NCBI GenBank assembly: GCA_029882235.1
Contig: JAOULB010000036.1
Location: 1 to 10,908 of the forward strand
Reading direction: 5' to 3'
Length of the DNA stretch: 10,908 bases
Origin: Gammaproteobacteria bacterium
Lineage (GTDB): Bacteria; Pseudomonadota; Gammaproteobacteria; UBA6429; Thiohalophilaceae
Of this stretch, positions 1-4,821 are shown piece by piece. Positions within the stretch are counted from its first letter, which is position 1. Every line of letters begins with the position of its first letter. Both the position numbers and the translations under genes were made by a program. Under the pieces are notes generated by a model. The model saw only the letters and a list, made by a program, of their open reading frames with translations, had not been told where the DNA came from and searched no databases.

Positions 1-1194
1 GCTGTGCGACAACTCGGTGGCGAGGTCGTGTTACATGGTAATACCTATGATGATGCCTACCAGCATGCTCAGCAACTCGTGCAAGAAAAAGATCTGACTT
101 TTGTTCATCCCTATGATGATCCAGAAGTCATTGCGGGCCAGGGTACGGTGGCGATGGAAATCCTAAATCAATACTCGGCGGGTATTGATGCCGTATTTGT
201 ACCCGTTGGTGGCGGTGGTCTCATCTCCGGTGTTGCAGCCTATATCAAATCTGAAAATCCGGAGATCAAAATCATTGGTGTTGAACCTGATGATGCGGCC
301 TGTATGTATCAGGCCTTAAAACAGAATAAACGAGTTGTGCTTGATCAGGTTGGTATCTTTGCCGATGGTGTGGCAGTACGTCAGGTAGGTGAAGAACCAT
401 TCAAAATCGCGAGTGAATGCGTGGATGAAGTGCTGCTGGTTTCAACCGATGAGATTTGTGCTGCGATCAAAGATATTTTTGATGACACACGTACTGTTGT
501 TGAACCCGCTGGCGCACTGACGGTTGCCGGGATAAAGAAATATGTCGAACGGGAGCAGCTAGAGGATAAGACCTTCGTTGGTATTGTCAGTGGCGCAAAT
601 ATGAATTTTGATCGGCTGCGACATGTTGCTGAGCGTGCTGAACTGGGTGAGCAACGTGAAGTGTTACTGGCGGTGACGATTTCTGAACGACCCGGCAGTT
701 TTCGTGAATTTTGTGAGATTATCGGTAAACGCGGTATTACTGAGTTTAATTATCGCTATGCTGATCCCAGTCAGGCACATATCTTTGTTGGCGTGCAAAT
801 GCGCCAGGATAGCGGCGGTAAGGAAGCACTGATTAAGTCTTTAACAGATAAAGATTATCCAGTGATTGATCTGAGTGATAATGAAATCGCTAAACTCCAT
901 ATTCGCTATATGGTGGGTGGCCATGCTGAAGGTTTATCGGATGAACGTCTGTATCGATTTGAATTTCCAGAAAGACCGGGTGCTTTATTACGTTTTTTGA
1001 ATCATATGGGGCAAAAATGGAATATCAGTCTGTTTCACTATCGTAATCACGGTGCGGACTATGGTCGCGTACTGGTTGGTATACAGATTCCTGCGGGTGA
1101 TGATGAGGAATATCATAAATTTCTGCAGGGACTGGGCTATCGCTGGTGGGATGAGAGTGATAATCCTGCCTATGCACTCTTTTTGGGCCGCTGA
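1..1194 (+). CDS. ilvA: Threonine ammonia-lyase, biosynthetic (5'-truncated by window edge)
   Basis: PLP enzyme that deaminates L-threonine to 2-oxobutanoate, the first step of isoleucine synthesis, in the cytoplasm. The window begins inside the gene: frame 1 is open from base 1 and gives 397 residues. The family is about 510 residues, so roughly 115 N-terminal residues, including the PLP lysine, lie outside. Visible are the glycine loop that holds the PLP phosphate (PVGGGGL, glycines at 208-219), IVSGANMNFDR at the end of the catalytic domain, and two C-terminal ACT-like regulatory domains. The first starts near base 655 (REVLLAVTISERPGSF) and the second near 940 (RLYRFEFPERPGALL). Two ACT domains are typical of the isoleucine-inhibited biosynthetic enzyme rather than the short catabolic form, so feedback control is expected. 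The GTG at base 4 is an internal valine codon, not a start. A strong hairpin terminator follows 36 bp after the stop. Confidence 0.96.
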   Translation, partial: AVRQLGGEVVLHGNTYDDAYQHAQQLVQEKDLTFVHPYDDPEVIAGQGTVAMEILNQYSAGIDAVFVPVGGGGLISGVAAYIKSENPEIKIIGVEPDDAACMYQALKQNKRVVLDQVGIFADGVAVRQVGEEPFKIASECVDEVLLVSTDEICAAIKDIFDDTRTVVEPAGALTVAGIKKYVEREQLEDKTFVGIVSGANMNFDRLRHVAERAELGEQREVLLAVTISERPGSFREFCEIIGKRGITEFNYRYADPSQAHIFVGVQMRQDSGGKEALIKSLTDKDYPVIDLSDNEIAKLHIRYMVGGHAEGLSDERLYRFEFPERPGALLRFLNHMGQKWNISLFHYRNHGADYGRVLVGIQIPAGDDEEYHKFLQGLGYRWWDESDNPAYALFLGR

Positions 1195-1230
1195 TCGATA
1201 ACTTCTCGTAAATATTTCCCGCAAACATAA

Positions 1231-1258
1231 AAAAAGGGCCTGTGAACAGGCCCTTTTT
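1231..1258. terminator. Bidirectional intrinsic terminator between convergent genes
   Basis: A perfect 13-bp inverted repeat (AAAAAGGGCCTGT at 1231-1243, ACAGGCCCTTTTT at 1246-1258) has a GC-rich core flanked by A and T runs. On the plus strand it gives a stem plus U-tract that ends ilvA transcripts. On the minus strand it has the same shape and lies about 27 bp past the stop of the H1-like gene. The symmetry and the convergent genes make it a shared terminator. Confidence 0.9.
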
Positions 1259-1285
1259 AACTTACTTTCGAGGTTTCCCTCTTGC

Positions 1286-1531
1286 TTACCGCTTTTTGCG
1301 ACGAGCTTTCTTTTTAGAAGCTTTTTTCTTAGCCTTCTTCTTAGCTTTCTTTTTAGCTTTTTTCTTAGCCTTCTTCTTGGCTTTCTTCTTAGCTTTTTTC
1401 TTAGCCTTCTTCTTGGCTTTTTTCTTAGCCGTTTTCTTGGCTACTTTCTTCTTACTCTTCTTCTTAGCTGTTTTTTTCTTAGCTACTTTCTTCTTACTCT
1501 TCTTCTTACTCGTTTTTTTCTTCGTTGCCAT
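1286..1531 (-). CDS. Lysine/alanine-rich histone H1-like protein
   Basis: Small, extremely basic protein of 81 residues made almost only of lysine and alanine, with some serine, threonine, valine and a C-terminal RRKKR. Residues 4-17 and 18-31 are two near-identical copies of a 14-residue unit (KKKTxKKKSKKKVA). Residues 36-71 are nine tandem KKKA units. It has no globular domain. Composition and pattern resemble the C-terminal tail of eukaryotic H1 and bacterial H1-like proteins (HctB and AlgP types), which bind and condense DNA non-specifically; a nucleoid role here is inferred. The start at 1531 (MATKKK) is chosen because GGAGGG sits about 8 nt upstream. A longer reading frame to 1609 would add 26 unrelated residues across the likely promoter. 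The gene stands alone with a large AT-rich region upstream. A plus-strand Leu/Phe-rich frame over it is an artefact. Confidence 0.85.
   Translation of the reverse strand: MATKKKTSKKKSKKKVAKKKTAKKKSKKKVAKKTAKKKAKKKAKKKAKKKAKKKAKKKAKKKAKKKAKKKASKKKARRKKR
1319..1426 (-). repeat. Tandem 12-bp repeat encoding nine KKKA units
   Basis: Nine consecutive 12-bp units encode lysine-lysine-lysine-alanine (residues 36-71 of the H1-like protein). The copies differ mainly at synonymous third positions (AAA/AAG, GCC/GCT). Units are a multiple of three, so gain or loss of a copy changes tail length without a frameshift. Confidence 0.85.
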
Positions 1532-1567
1532 GGTTAAAACCCTCCGTTGGACACTTGAGTTTCCGTG

Positions 1568-1573
1568 AGTATA
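1568..1573 (-). promoter_or_regulatory. Candidate -10 box for the H1-like gene
   Basis: Read on the minus strand this is TATACT, one mismatch from TATAAT. It would place the transcript start near 1561 and leave a leader of about 30 nt with the GGAGGG ribosome site. The hexamer 17 bp upstream (CTAGCT at 1591-1596) is a poor -35, so the very AT-rich DNA behind it may help as an UP-like element. This is a position-based guess. Confidence 0.4.
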
Positions 1574-2097
1574 GCTAAGTTGAAATAAAAAGCTAGTGTA
1601 GTAGATCAATTTCTTGTTGTTAGCTACTGTTTCTTATCATTTTTATAAAAAATTCTATAAAAATTACTCTTTAAGATAAAAATTTAATCATGAAAACAGA
1701 ATTTTTATAAAATTTTTCTCTTATAACGTCAAAATTTTGCTATTTAGATAAAAATTTTTATAAGAAATGGCAAAATTTACTGTTTTGATCAAAATAATTT
1801 ATCCTAAACGATTAAATTTTTATAAAAACGATGAACATTTGAACTGAATTTGTATAAATTAAGGAAAAATTGTTTATAAAGTGTCGAAAAATTTTACGCA
1901 AAAGAAAATATTTGCAGAAATTTTAATCAAAATTTCTTAAATCTTTGTGTGTAGAAGCCAGTGACAAGAAAAATTTAGCGGTTTATGAGTTAATTTCTTT
2001 AATTGCAGACAATTTTTTGACGTAATACTTCGATGAAAGGGAAATATTTTTAAATTTTGGAGATATTTAAAGCAAATTCTAATCAAATTAGATCAAA

Positions 2098-2118
2098 TTA
2101 AGCCTGAAATTGGCTTAA
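2098..2118. terminator. Weak hairpin downstream of the EVE gene
   Basis: TTAAGCC (2098-2104) and GGCTTAA (2112-2118) form a 7-bp perfect stem with a 7-nt loop. On the minus strand it lies about 48 nt past the EVE stop and is followed by an AT-rich but interrupted U-run, so it could be a weak terminator. A second 6-bp inverted repeat (TCTAAT/ATTAGA, 2078-2092) lies just beyond. The low GC stem keeps confidence low. Confidence 0.35.
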
Positions 2119-2165
2119 TGAATAAAATTTTTCATAAAAATATTAAATTATTTATCTGCTGAGCC

Positions 2166-2627
2166 TTATTTTTCCTGTTTAAGAATAAAATCCCAGTGTT
2201 TTTTCTCTACTGGCATAACAGAAAGCCTATTACCACGTGCTAGCAAACGCATATTCTGCAGCGTTTTCTTCTCTTTTAGCTCAGTAAGTGTAATGGTGCG
2301 CTTAAATTTACGTACATAACGAATATCAACCATAAACCAACGCGGATTATCCGGATCACTCTTCGGATCATAGTACTTACCATTGGGATCAAAGGCAGTA
2401 AAGTCTGGATAACCTTCCTGTACGACCTCTGCAATGCCAACAATACCGGGCTCTTTACAGTTTGAATGGTAAAAAAACACCTGATCACCGACTTTCATCT
2501 CATCTCGCATCATATTGCGGGCCTGATAGTTACGTACACCGTCCCAATGTTCGGTTTGCTTAGGCATTTTGATTAGATCATCGATACCGAATACATCGGG
2601 CTCGCTTTTCATTAACCAGTATTTCAT
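2166..2627 (-). CDS. EVE domain-containing protein
   Basis: 153-residue single-domain protein, full length for the bacterial EVE family (related to human thymocyte nuclear protein Thy28). EVE domains share a fold with PUA and YTH domains and bind modified bases in nucleic acid; the ligand of the housekeeping bacterial members is not established. Family signatures are clear: KYWLMKSEPDVF at the N-terminus, HWDGVRNYQARN (27-38), VFFYHSNCKEPGIVGIAEVV (50-69), KYYDPKSDPDNPRWFMVD (84-101) and the closing RLSVMPV (134-140). Aromatic residues such as W28 and W97 are candidates for the binding pocket. It follows the folate gene on the same strand with a 62-bp gap that holds its own promoter-like TATAAT. 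Its standalone form and housekeeping surroundings argue against a restriction or defence role. Confidence 0.93.
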   Translation of the reverse strand: MKYWLMKSEPDVFGIDDLIKMPKQTEHWDGVRNYQARNMMRDEMKVGDQVFFYHSNCKEPGIVGIAEVVQEGYPDFTAFDPNGKYYDPKSDPDNPRWFMVDIRYVRKFKRTITLTELKEKKTLQNMRLLARGNRLSVMPVEKKHWDFILKQEK

Positions 2628-2664
2628 GTTGTTCTCACTATCAGGTTTATATCAGGCTGGTGGG

Positions 2665-2693
2665 ATTATACCCGAATCATATTTTTGCATCAG
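2665..2693 (-). promoter_or_regulatory. Candidate sigma70 promoter for the EVE gene
   Basis: On the minus strand an exact TATAAT (2665-2670) lies 17 bp from CTGATG (2688-2693), a mediocre -35 overlapping the stop of the folate gene. The start would be near 2658, giving a leader of about 30 nt. The -10 is flanked by GGG and CCC. It would allow transcription apart from the zapA-ssrS block. Confidence 0.45.
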
Positions 2694-3289
2694 AGGGTAT
2701 AGATTTTCTCTTCTGTGGCAATAGTGTTGAGTGGTATGTCCCAATTTTGCGCAGGAAGCTGTTCGACACATTGAAATTCATACGCCAGTCCAATTAAACG
2801 GGGTTTACGCCAGTGTGAACGAGATTTTAGGAACGCCAGTGTACGATCATAGAAGCCGCCACCCATACCCAGGCGATTACCCTGCATATCAAAGGCAACC
2901 AGCGGCATTAGAACCATATCAAGTTGTTGTGGTTTGAACAGACGTTCGCGCCGAGCATGCACGGGTTCAGGAATACCGAATCGGTTTGGATAGAGTTCGG
3001 TTTTTTCCTTAAAGGGCAAAAACCATAATCGATTGGCTGGTCGAAGTCCGAGCACAGGAAGATAGAGTTGTTTGCCACGTTGCCAGGCTTCTTCGATGAG
3101 ATAGATCGGATCAATTTCACCATCATTGGCAAGATAAACAGCAATATTTTTGCTGTTCTGAAACAGGCGTGTATTAAGTAGATTGTGCGCCAGTTTTAGT
3201 GAGTGAGTAGCGACTTGCGAGGCGGTGAGATTCTGCCGCTGCTGACGAAGGTGTTGGCGAACTTTCTCACGTGGATCTTGTGGACTCAT
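2690..3289 (-). CDS. fau: 5-formyltetrahydrofolate cyclo-ligase
   Basis: ATP-dependent cytoplasmic enzyme that turns 5-formyltetrahydrofolate into 5,10-methenyltetrahydrofolate, returning the stored folate to the one-carbon pool. With the start at 3289 (MSPQDPREKVRQHLRQQR) the protein is 199 residues, the usual family length. Family features are the basic N-terminal helix, YLANDGEIDP (52-61), and the glycine-rich nucleotide motif GMGGGFYDRT (141-150) followed by IGLAYEFQ. The frame is open 84 bases further to 3373, but that stretch is 6S RNA sequence and the extra 28 residues resemble nothing in the family, so the longer start is rejected. The start codon lies only about 8 nt after the 6S closing stem. 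The same order, ssrS then ygfA/fau, is seen in E. coli, where the two are cotranscribed. Confidence 0.95.
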   Translation of the reverse strand: MSPQDPREKVRQHLRQQRQNLTASQVATHSLKLAHNLLNTRLFQNSKNIAVYLANDGEIDPIYLIEEAWQRGKQLYLPVLGLRPANRLWFLPFKEKTELYPNRFGIPEPVHARRERLFKPQQLDMVLMPLVAFDMQGNRLGMGGGFYDRTLAFLKSRSHWRKPRLIGLAYEFQCVEQLPAQNWDIPLNTIATEEKIYTL

Positions 3290-3296
3290 AATTTGG

Positions 3297-3493
3297 CGGG
3301 TATCCCCCATAATAGTAGCGTCGTGACCTTCGTCCTGAACCAGGGGTTCAAGTGGGAACCTCGACCAGTGCATTAGGCTTTCCGCTACGAGGCGGACCTG
3401 CTCACAACACCGGAATGTGGTCCCCGGGGATGTGAATTACGGCTCAAGATTTATCCCGGCCAACTAACGTCTACTACAGGGGACACCCATAAA
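3297..3493 (-). ncRNA. ssrS: 6S RNA
   Basis: Regulatory RNA that mimics an open promoter and holds sigma70 RNA polymerase in stationary phase. It sits between zapA and the folate cyclo-ligase on their strand, the standard gammaproteobacterial position. On the minus strand, blocks matching E. coli 6S appear in order: TTGAGCCGTA with a following ATTTC-like run, CCACATTCCGGTG, GTGAGCAGGTCCG, GGAAAGCCTAA, and the GAACCCCTGGTTCA hairpin. The ends close as a long stem: GGGTGTCCCC (3488-3479) and then AGTAG pair with CTACT and GGGGGATACCC (3308-3298). Size is about 190 nt against 184 in E. coli; the exact ends are estimates. An upstream promoter candidate lies inside the end of zapA. Confidence 0.93.
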
Positions 3494-3512
3494 CTTGTGG
3501 TAGTGTTGTTGT

Positions 3513-3824
3513 CTAGATTTCCAGTTGACGACTTTTATACAGTGCGTCTTCAATTTTTGTCTGCAGGCTGCGAATTCGATTGGTAACCGCTGATGAAGAG
3601 GCTGTTTTGCTGCCTTCCTGATTTAATAAATCATGGGCAATATTTAATGCCGCCATGACTGCAATACGATCAGTACCGATGATTTTGCCGCTGTCGCGGA
3701 TTTCGCGCATTTTCTTGTCGAGAAAATCAGCAGAACGTATCAGTTCACGTTCTTCTTCTTCAGTACAGGCGACCAGATATTCCTTGCCCATAATGTTCAC
3801 AGTGGTCTGGGTGCTATTACTCAT
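3513..3824 (-). CDS. zapA: Cell division protein ZapA
   Basis: FtsZ-binding protein that bundles FtsZ protofilaments and steadies the Z-ring at mid-cell. 103 residues, normal for the family. The N-terminal globular part reads TTVNIMGKEYLVACTEEEERELIRSADFLDKKM (about 7-39), then the conserved GTDRIAVMAALNIAHDLL (50-67), then a helical, coiled-coil-prone tail (80-103) used for dimer and tetramer formation. The start at 3824 gives the standard MSNSTQTTVNI opening and overlaps the upstream ZapB-like gene by 8 bp, so translation is probably coupled. 6S RNA begins about 20 nt after the stop. Transcription likely starts at the promoter at 4054-4082. Confidence 0.96.
   Translation of the reverse strand: MSNSTQTTVNIMGKEYLVACTEEEERELIRSADFLDKKMREIRDSGKIIGTDRIAVMAALNIAHDLLNQEGSKTASSSAVTNRIRSLQTKIEDALYKSRQLEI
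3534..3563 (-). promoter_or_regulatory. Candidate promoter for 6S RNA within zapA
   Basis: On the minus strand TATAAA (3534-3539) lies 18 bp from CAGACA (3558-3563), which keeps GACA of the -35 consensus. A start near 3527 would yield a 6S precursor with about 35 extra 5' nucleotides to be trimmed. 6S may equally come by processing of the zapA transcript. Confidence 0.3.
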
Positions 3825-4023
3825 TTTCCATTGCCTTCAAGCGACTAATCATGGCCTCAACACGAGAACGGGCCAGCTCGGTTTTTTCCATTAGCTGGCT
3901 GCGCTCATCTTCCAGGCTGGACTGGTTTTGACGCAGCGATTTATTCTCTTCCTGCAGACGGTCGACCGCCTTAATGAGGTCGTCGACACGGTCTTCTAGT
4001 TGTTTAATGTCCAGTTCGTTCAT
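3817..4023 (-). CDS. ZapB-like coiled-coil protein (TIGR02449 type)
   Basis: 68-residue, highly charged, wholly helical protein with heptad-like spacing of Leu, Val and Ile from residue 5 to 65 (IKQLEDRVDDLIKAVDRLQ, then LMEKTELARSRVEAMISRL). This matches the short coiled-coil family next to zapA in many non-enteric gammaproteobacteria, annotated as TIGR02449 or ZapB-like. True ZapB binds ZapA and links the Z-ring to the chromosome terminus; a similar partner role is inferred from size, coiled coil and the overlapping zapA gene, not shown by homology. The ribosome site is weak: AGG lies only one base from the ATG. It is the first gene of the leftward block, with a leader of about 24 nt from its promoter. 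Confidence 0.88.
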   Translation of the reverse strand: MNELDIKQLEDRVDDLIKAVDRLQEENKSLRQNQSSLEDERSQLMEKTELARSRVEAMISRLKAMENE

Positions 4024-4053
4024 ACCTAAAAAGTTTATGTTTCTATGATGCCC

Positions 4054-4082
4054 AATATAGAGCCGCTGGCTGGCAGGGTCAA
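4054..4082 (-). promoter_or_regulatory. Sigma70 promoter for the ZapB-like/zapA/ssrS/fau block
   Basis: On the minus strand TTGACC (4077-4082) and TATATT (4054-4059) are spaced 17 bp apart; each hexamer is one base from consensus. The start falls near 4047, about 24 nt before the first ATG. It is the best promoter on this strand and sits in the divergent gap facing ygfB. Confidence 0.7.
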
Positions 4083-4115
4083 CGGTGAAACCGCAGGTAA
4101 AAGTGATTTCCTTGC

Positions 4116-4143
4116 TTGCAGTTCAGGTGAATTTTGCTAGGGT
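4116..4143 (+). promoter_or_regulatory. Candidate promoter for ygfB
   Basis: TTGCAG (4116-4121) and TAGGGT (4138-4143) with a 16-bp spacer. A start near 4150 would leave a leader of about 33 nt before the ygfB ATG at 4183, with GGGA as ribosome site. The -10 is only a partial match, so this is tentative. Its -35 is 33 bp from the -35 of the divergent promoter, close enough for shared control. Confidence 0.35.
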
Positions 4144-4182
4144 GGACGCATATCACATTTCACCAACCGGGAATTTACAGAA

Positions 4183-4755
4183 ATGAGTCATTATGAGGCC
4201 TGTGCAAAAGCAATTGAGCGAATTGGAATTGATGCGGGTGTCGCAGAAATACATGGCCAGCTGGTGGGTCAGTTATGCAGCCAGCAGAATCTTAACGCCG
4301 AACAATGGATGACTACGGCCTTACCCGAGCTATTCGATGCCATCAACAGTGGTGATGCACTGGCGCAGGAGTCGGCGAAAATACTGTATGACCTGTTTCA
4401 ACAAACCGCAGACAGTCTGGGCGATGGCCAGCTTGGATTTCAGTTGCTTATGCCGGATGATGAGCAGGCACTGGAGCAGCGTATTATCGAGCTTGGTGAG
4501 TGGTGCCAGGGCTTTTTACTGGGTCTTGCCGTGGGTGGCATTAAAGATTTTCAGAAATTACCGGGTGAGTTGCCAGACTTAATGAATGATATTGTTGAGA
4601 TCAGCCGTGCAGAGAGCTATGAGCTCGAAAATGAGAATGAAGACGAAGCCGCTTTTATGGAATTGAGTGAATATGTACGTCTTGGTGTAATGATGGTGTG
4701 GGAAGAATTACACCAGCTTCAAGCAGGTTCGTCGGATAAACCTGTGCTGCACTAA
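4183..4755 (+). CDS. ygfB: UPF0149 family protein YgfB
   Basis: 190-residue cytoplasmic protein of the YgfB/YecA (UPF0149) family. The alpha-helical family fold is visible in its motifs: AEIHGQLVGQLC (21-32), WCQGFLLGLAVGG (107-119) and the C-terminal EYVRLGVMMVWEEL (163-176), preceded by a strongly acidic stretch (147-156). It lacks the C-terminal zinc-binding SEC-C tail seen in YecA proteins. Its molecular role is not settled; in Pseudomonas aeruginosa a YgfB homologue has been linked to control of AmpC beta-lactamase expression and beta-lactam resistance. It heads the ygfB-pepP-ubiH-ubiI block found widely in gammaproteobacteria. The start at 4183 is supported by GGGA 10-13 nt upstream and the family-like N-terminus. 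Confidence 0.92.
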   Translation: MSHYEACAKAIERIGIDAGVAEIHGQLVGQLCSQQNLNAEQWMTTALPELFDAINSGDALAQESAKILYDLFQQTADSLGDGQLGFQLLMPDDEQALEQRIIELGEWCQGFLLGLAVGGIKDFQKLPGELPDLMNDIVEISRAESYELENENEDEAAFMELSEYVRLGVMMVWEELHQLQAGSSDKPVLH

Positions 4756-4804
4756 AAACAGAATGTCATAATGCATTAATCCAGCAGTCTGGAAAAACTT
4801 TTTC

Positions 4805-4813
4805 TGGCATAAT
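4805..4813 (+). promoter_or_regulatory. Extended -10 element just upstream of pepP
   Basis: TGGCATAAT combines the TGn extension with a 5/6 -10 hexamer (CATAAT, 4808-4813). No good -35 is seen, which extended -10 promoters tolerate. The start would be near 4820, within two bases of the pepP ATG at 4822, so the mRNA from it would be leaderless or nearly so. Confidence 0.35.
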
Positions 4814-4821
4814 TACTGACC

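Larger units (their letters stand above)
1532..2165. promoter_or_regulatory. AT-rich intergenic region with repeated palindromic TTTTATAAAA motifs
   Basis: About 630 bp with no credible gene on either strand and a far lower GC content than the coding DNA around it. It lies entirely upstream of the H1-like gene and downstream of the EVE gene. The 12-mer ATTTTTATAAAA, with the 10-bp palindrome TTTTATAAAA as core, occurs at 1639-1650, 1701-1712 and 1816-1827, with a near copy at 1754-1765. Successive centres are 62, 53 and 62 bp apart. Weaker versions lie near 1850-1859 and 1872-1881. AGATAAAAATTT occurs twice (1674-1685, 1746-1757). Other palindromes are CAAAATTTTG (1730-1739) and TTTTGATCAAAA (1783-1794). 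Possible roles are an operator array, an UP-element-rich promoter or a nucleoid-protein landing zone; none is proven. Confidence 0.55.

Noticed and set aside
1242..1568. Plus-strand frame encoding a Leu/Phe/Ala repeat, resembling a small membrane protein
   Set aside because: It is the exact antisense of the KKKA repeat gene, begins within the ilvA terminator, has no ribosome site, and arises only from the lysine codons on the other strand.
1532..2165. AT-rich region as a replication origin or CRISPR leader/array
   Set aside because: No DnaA boxes (TTATCCACA type) and no regular direct repeats with unique spacers were seen; the motif copies are short and palindromic, and the neighbours are not dnaA, gidA, parA or cas genes.
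1532..2165. AT-rich region as a horizontally acquired island
   Set aside because: No integrase, transposase, tRNA end or flanking direct repeats; low GC is confined to non-coding DNA while the flanking genes have normal composition.
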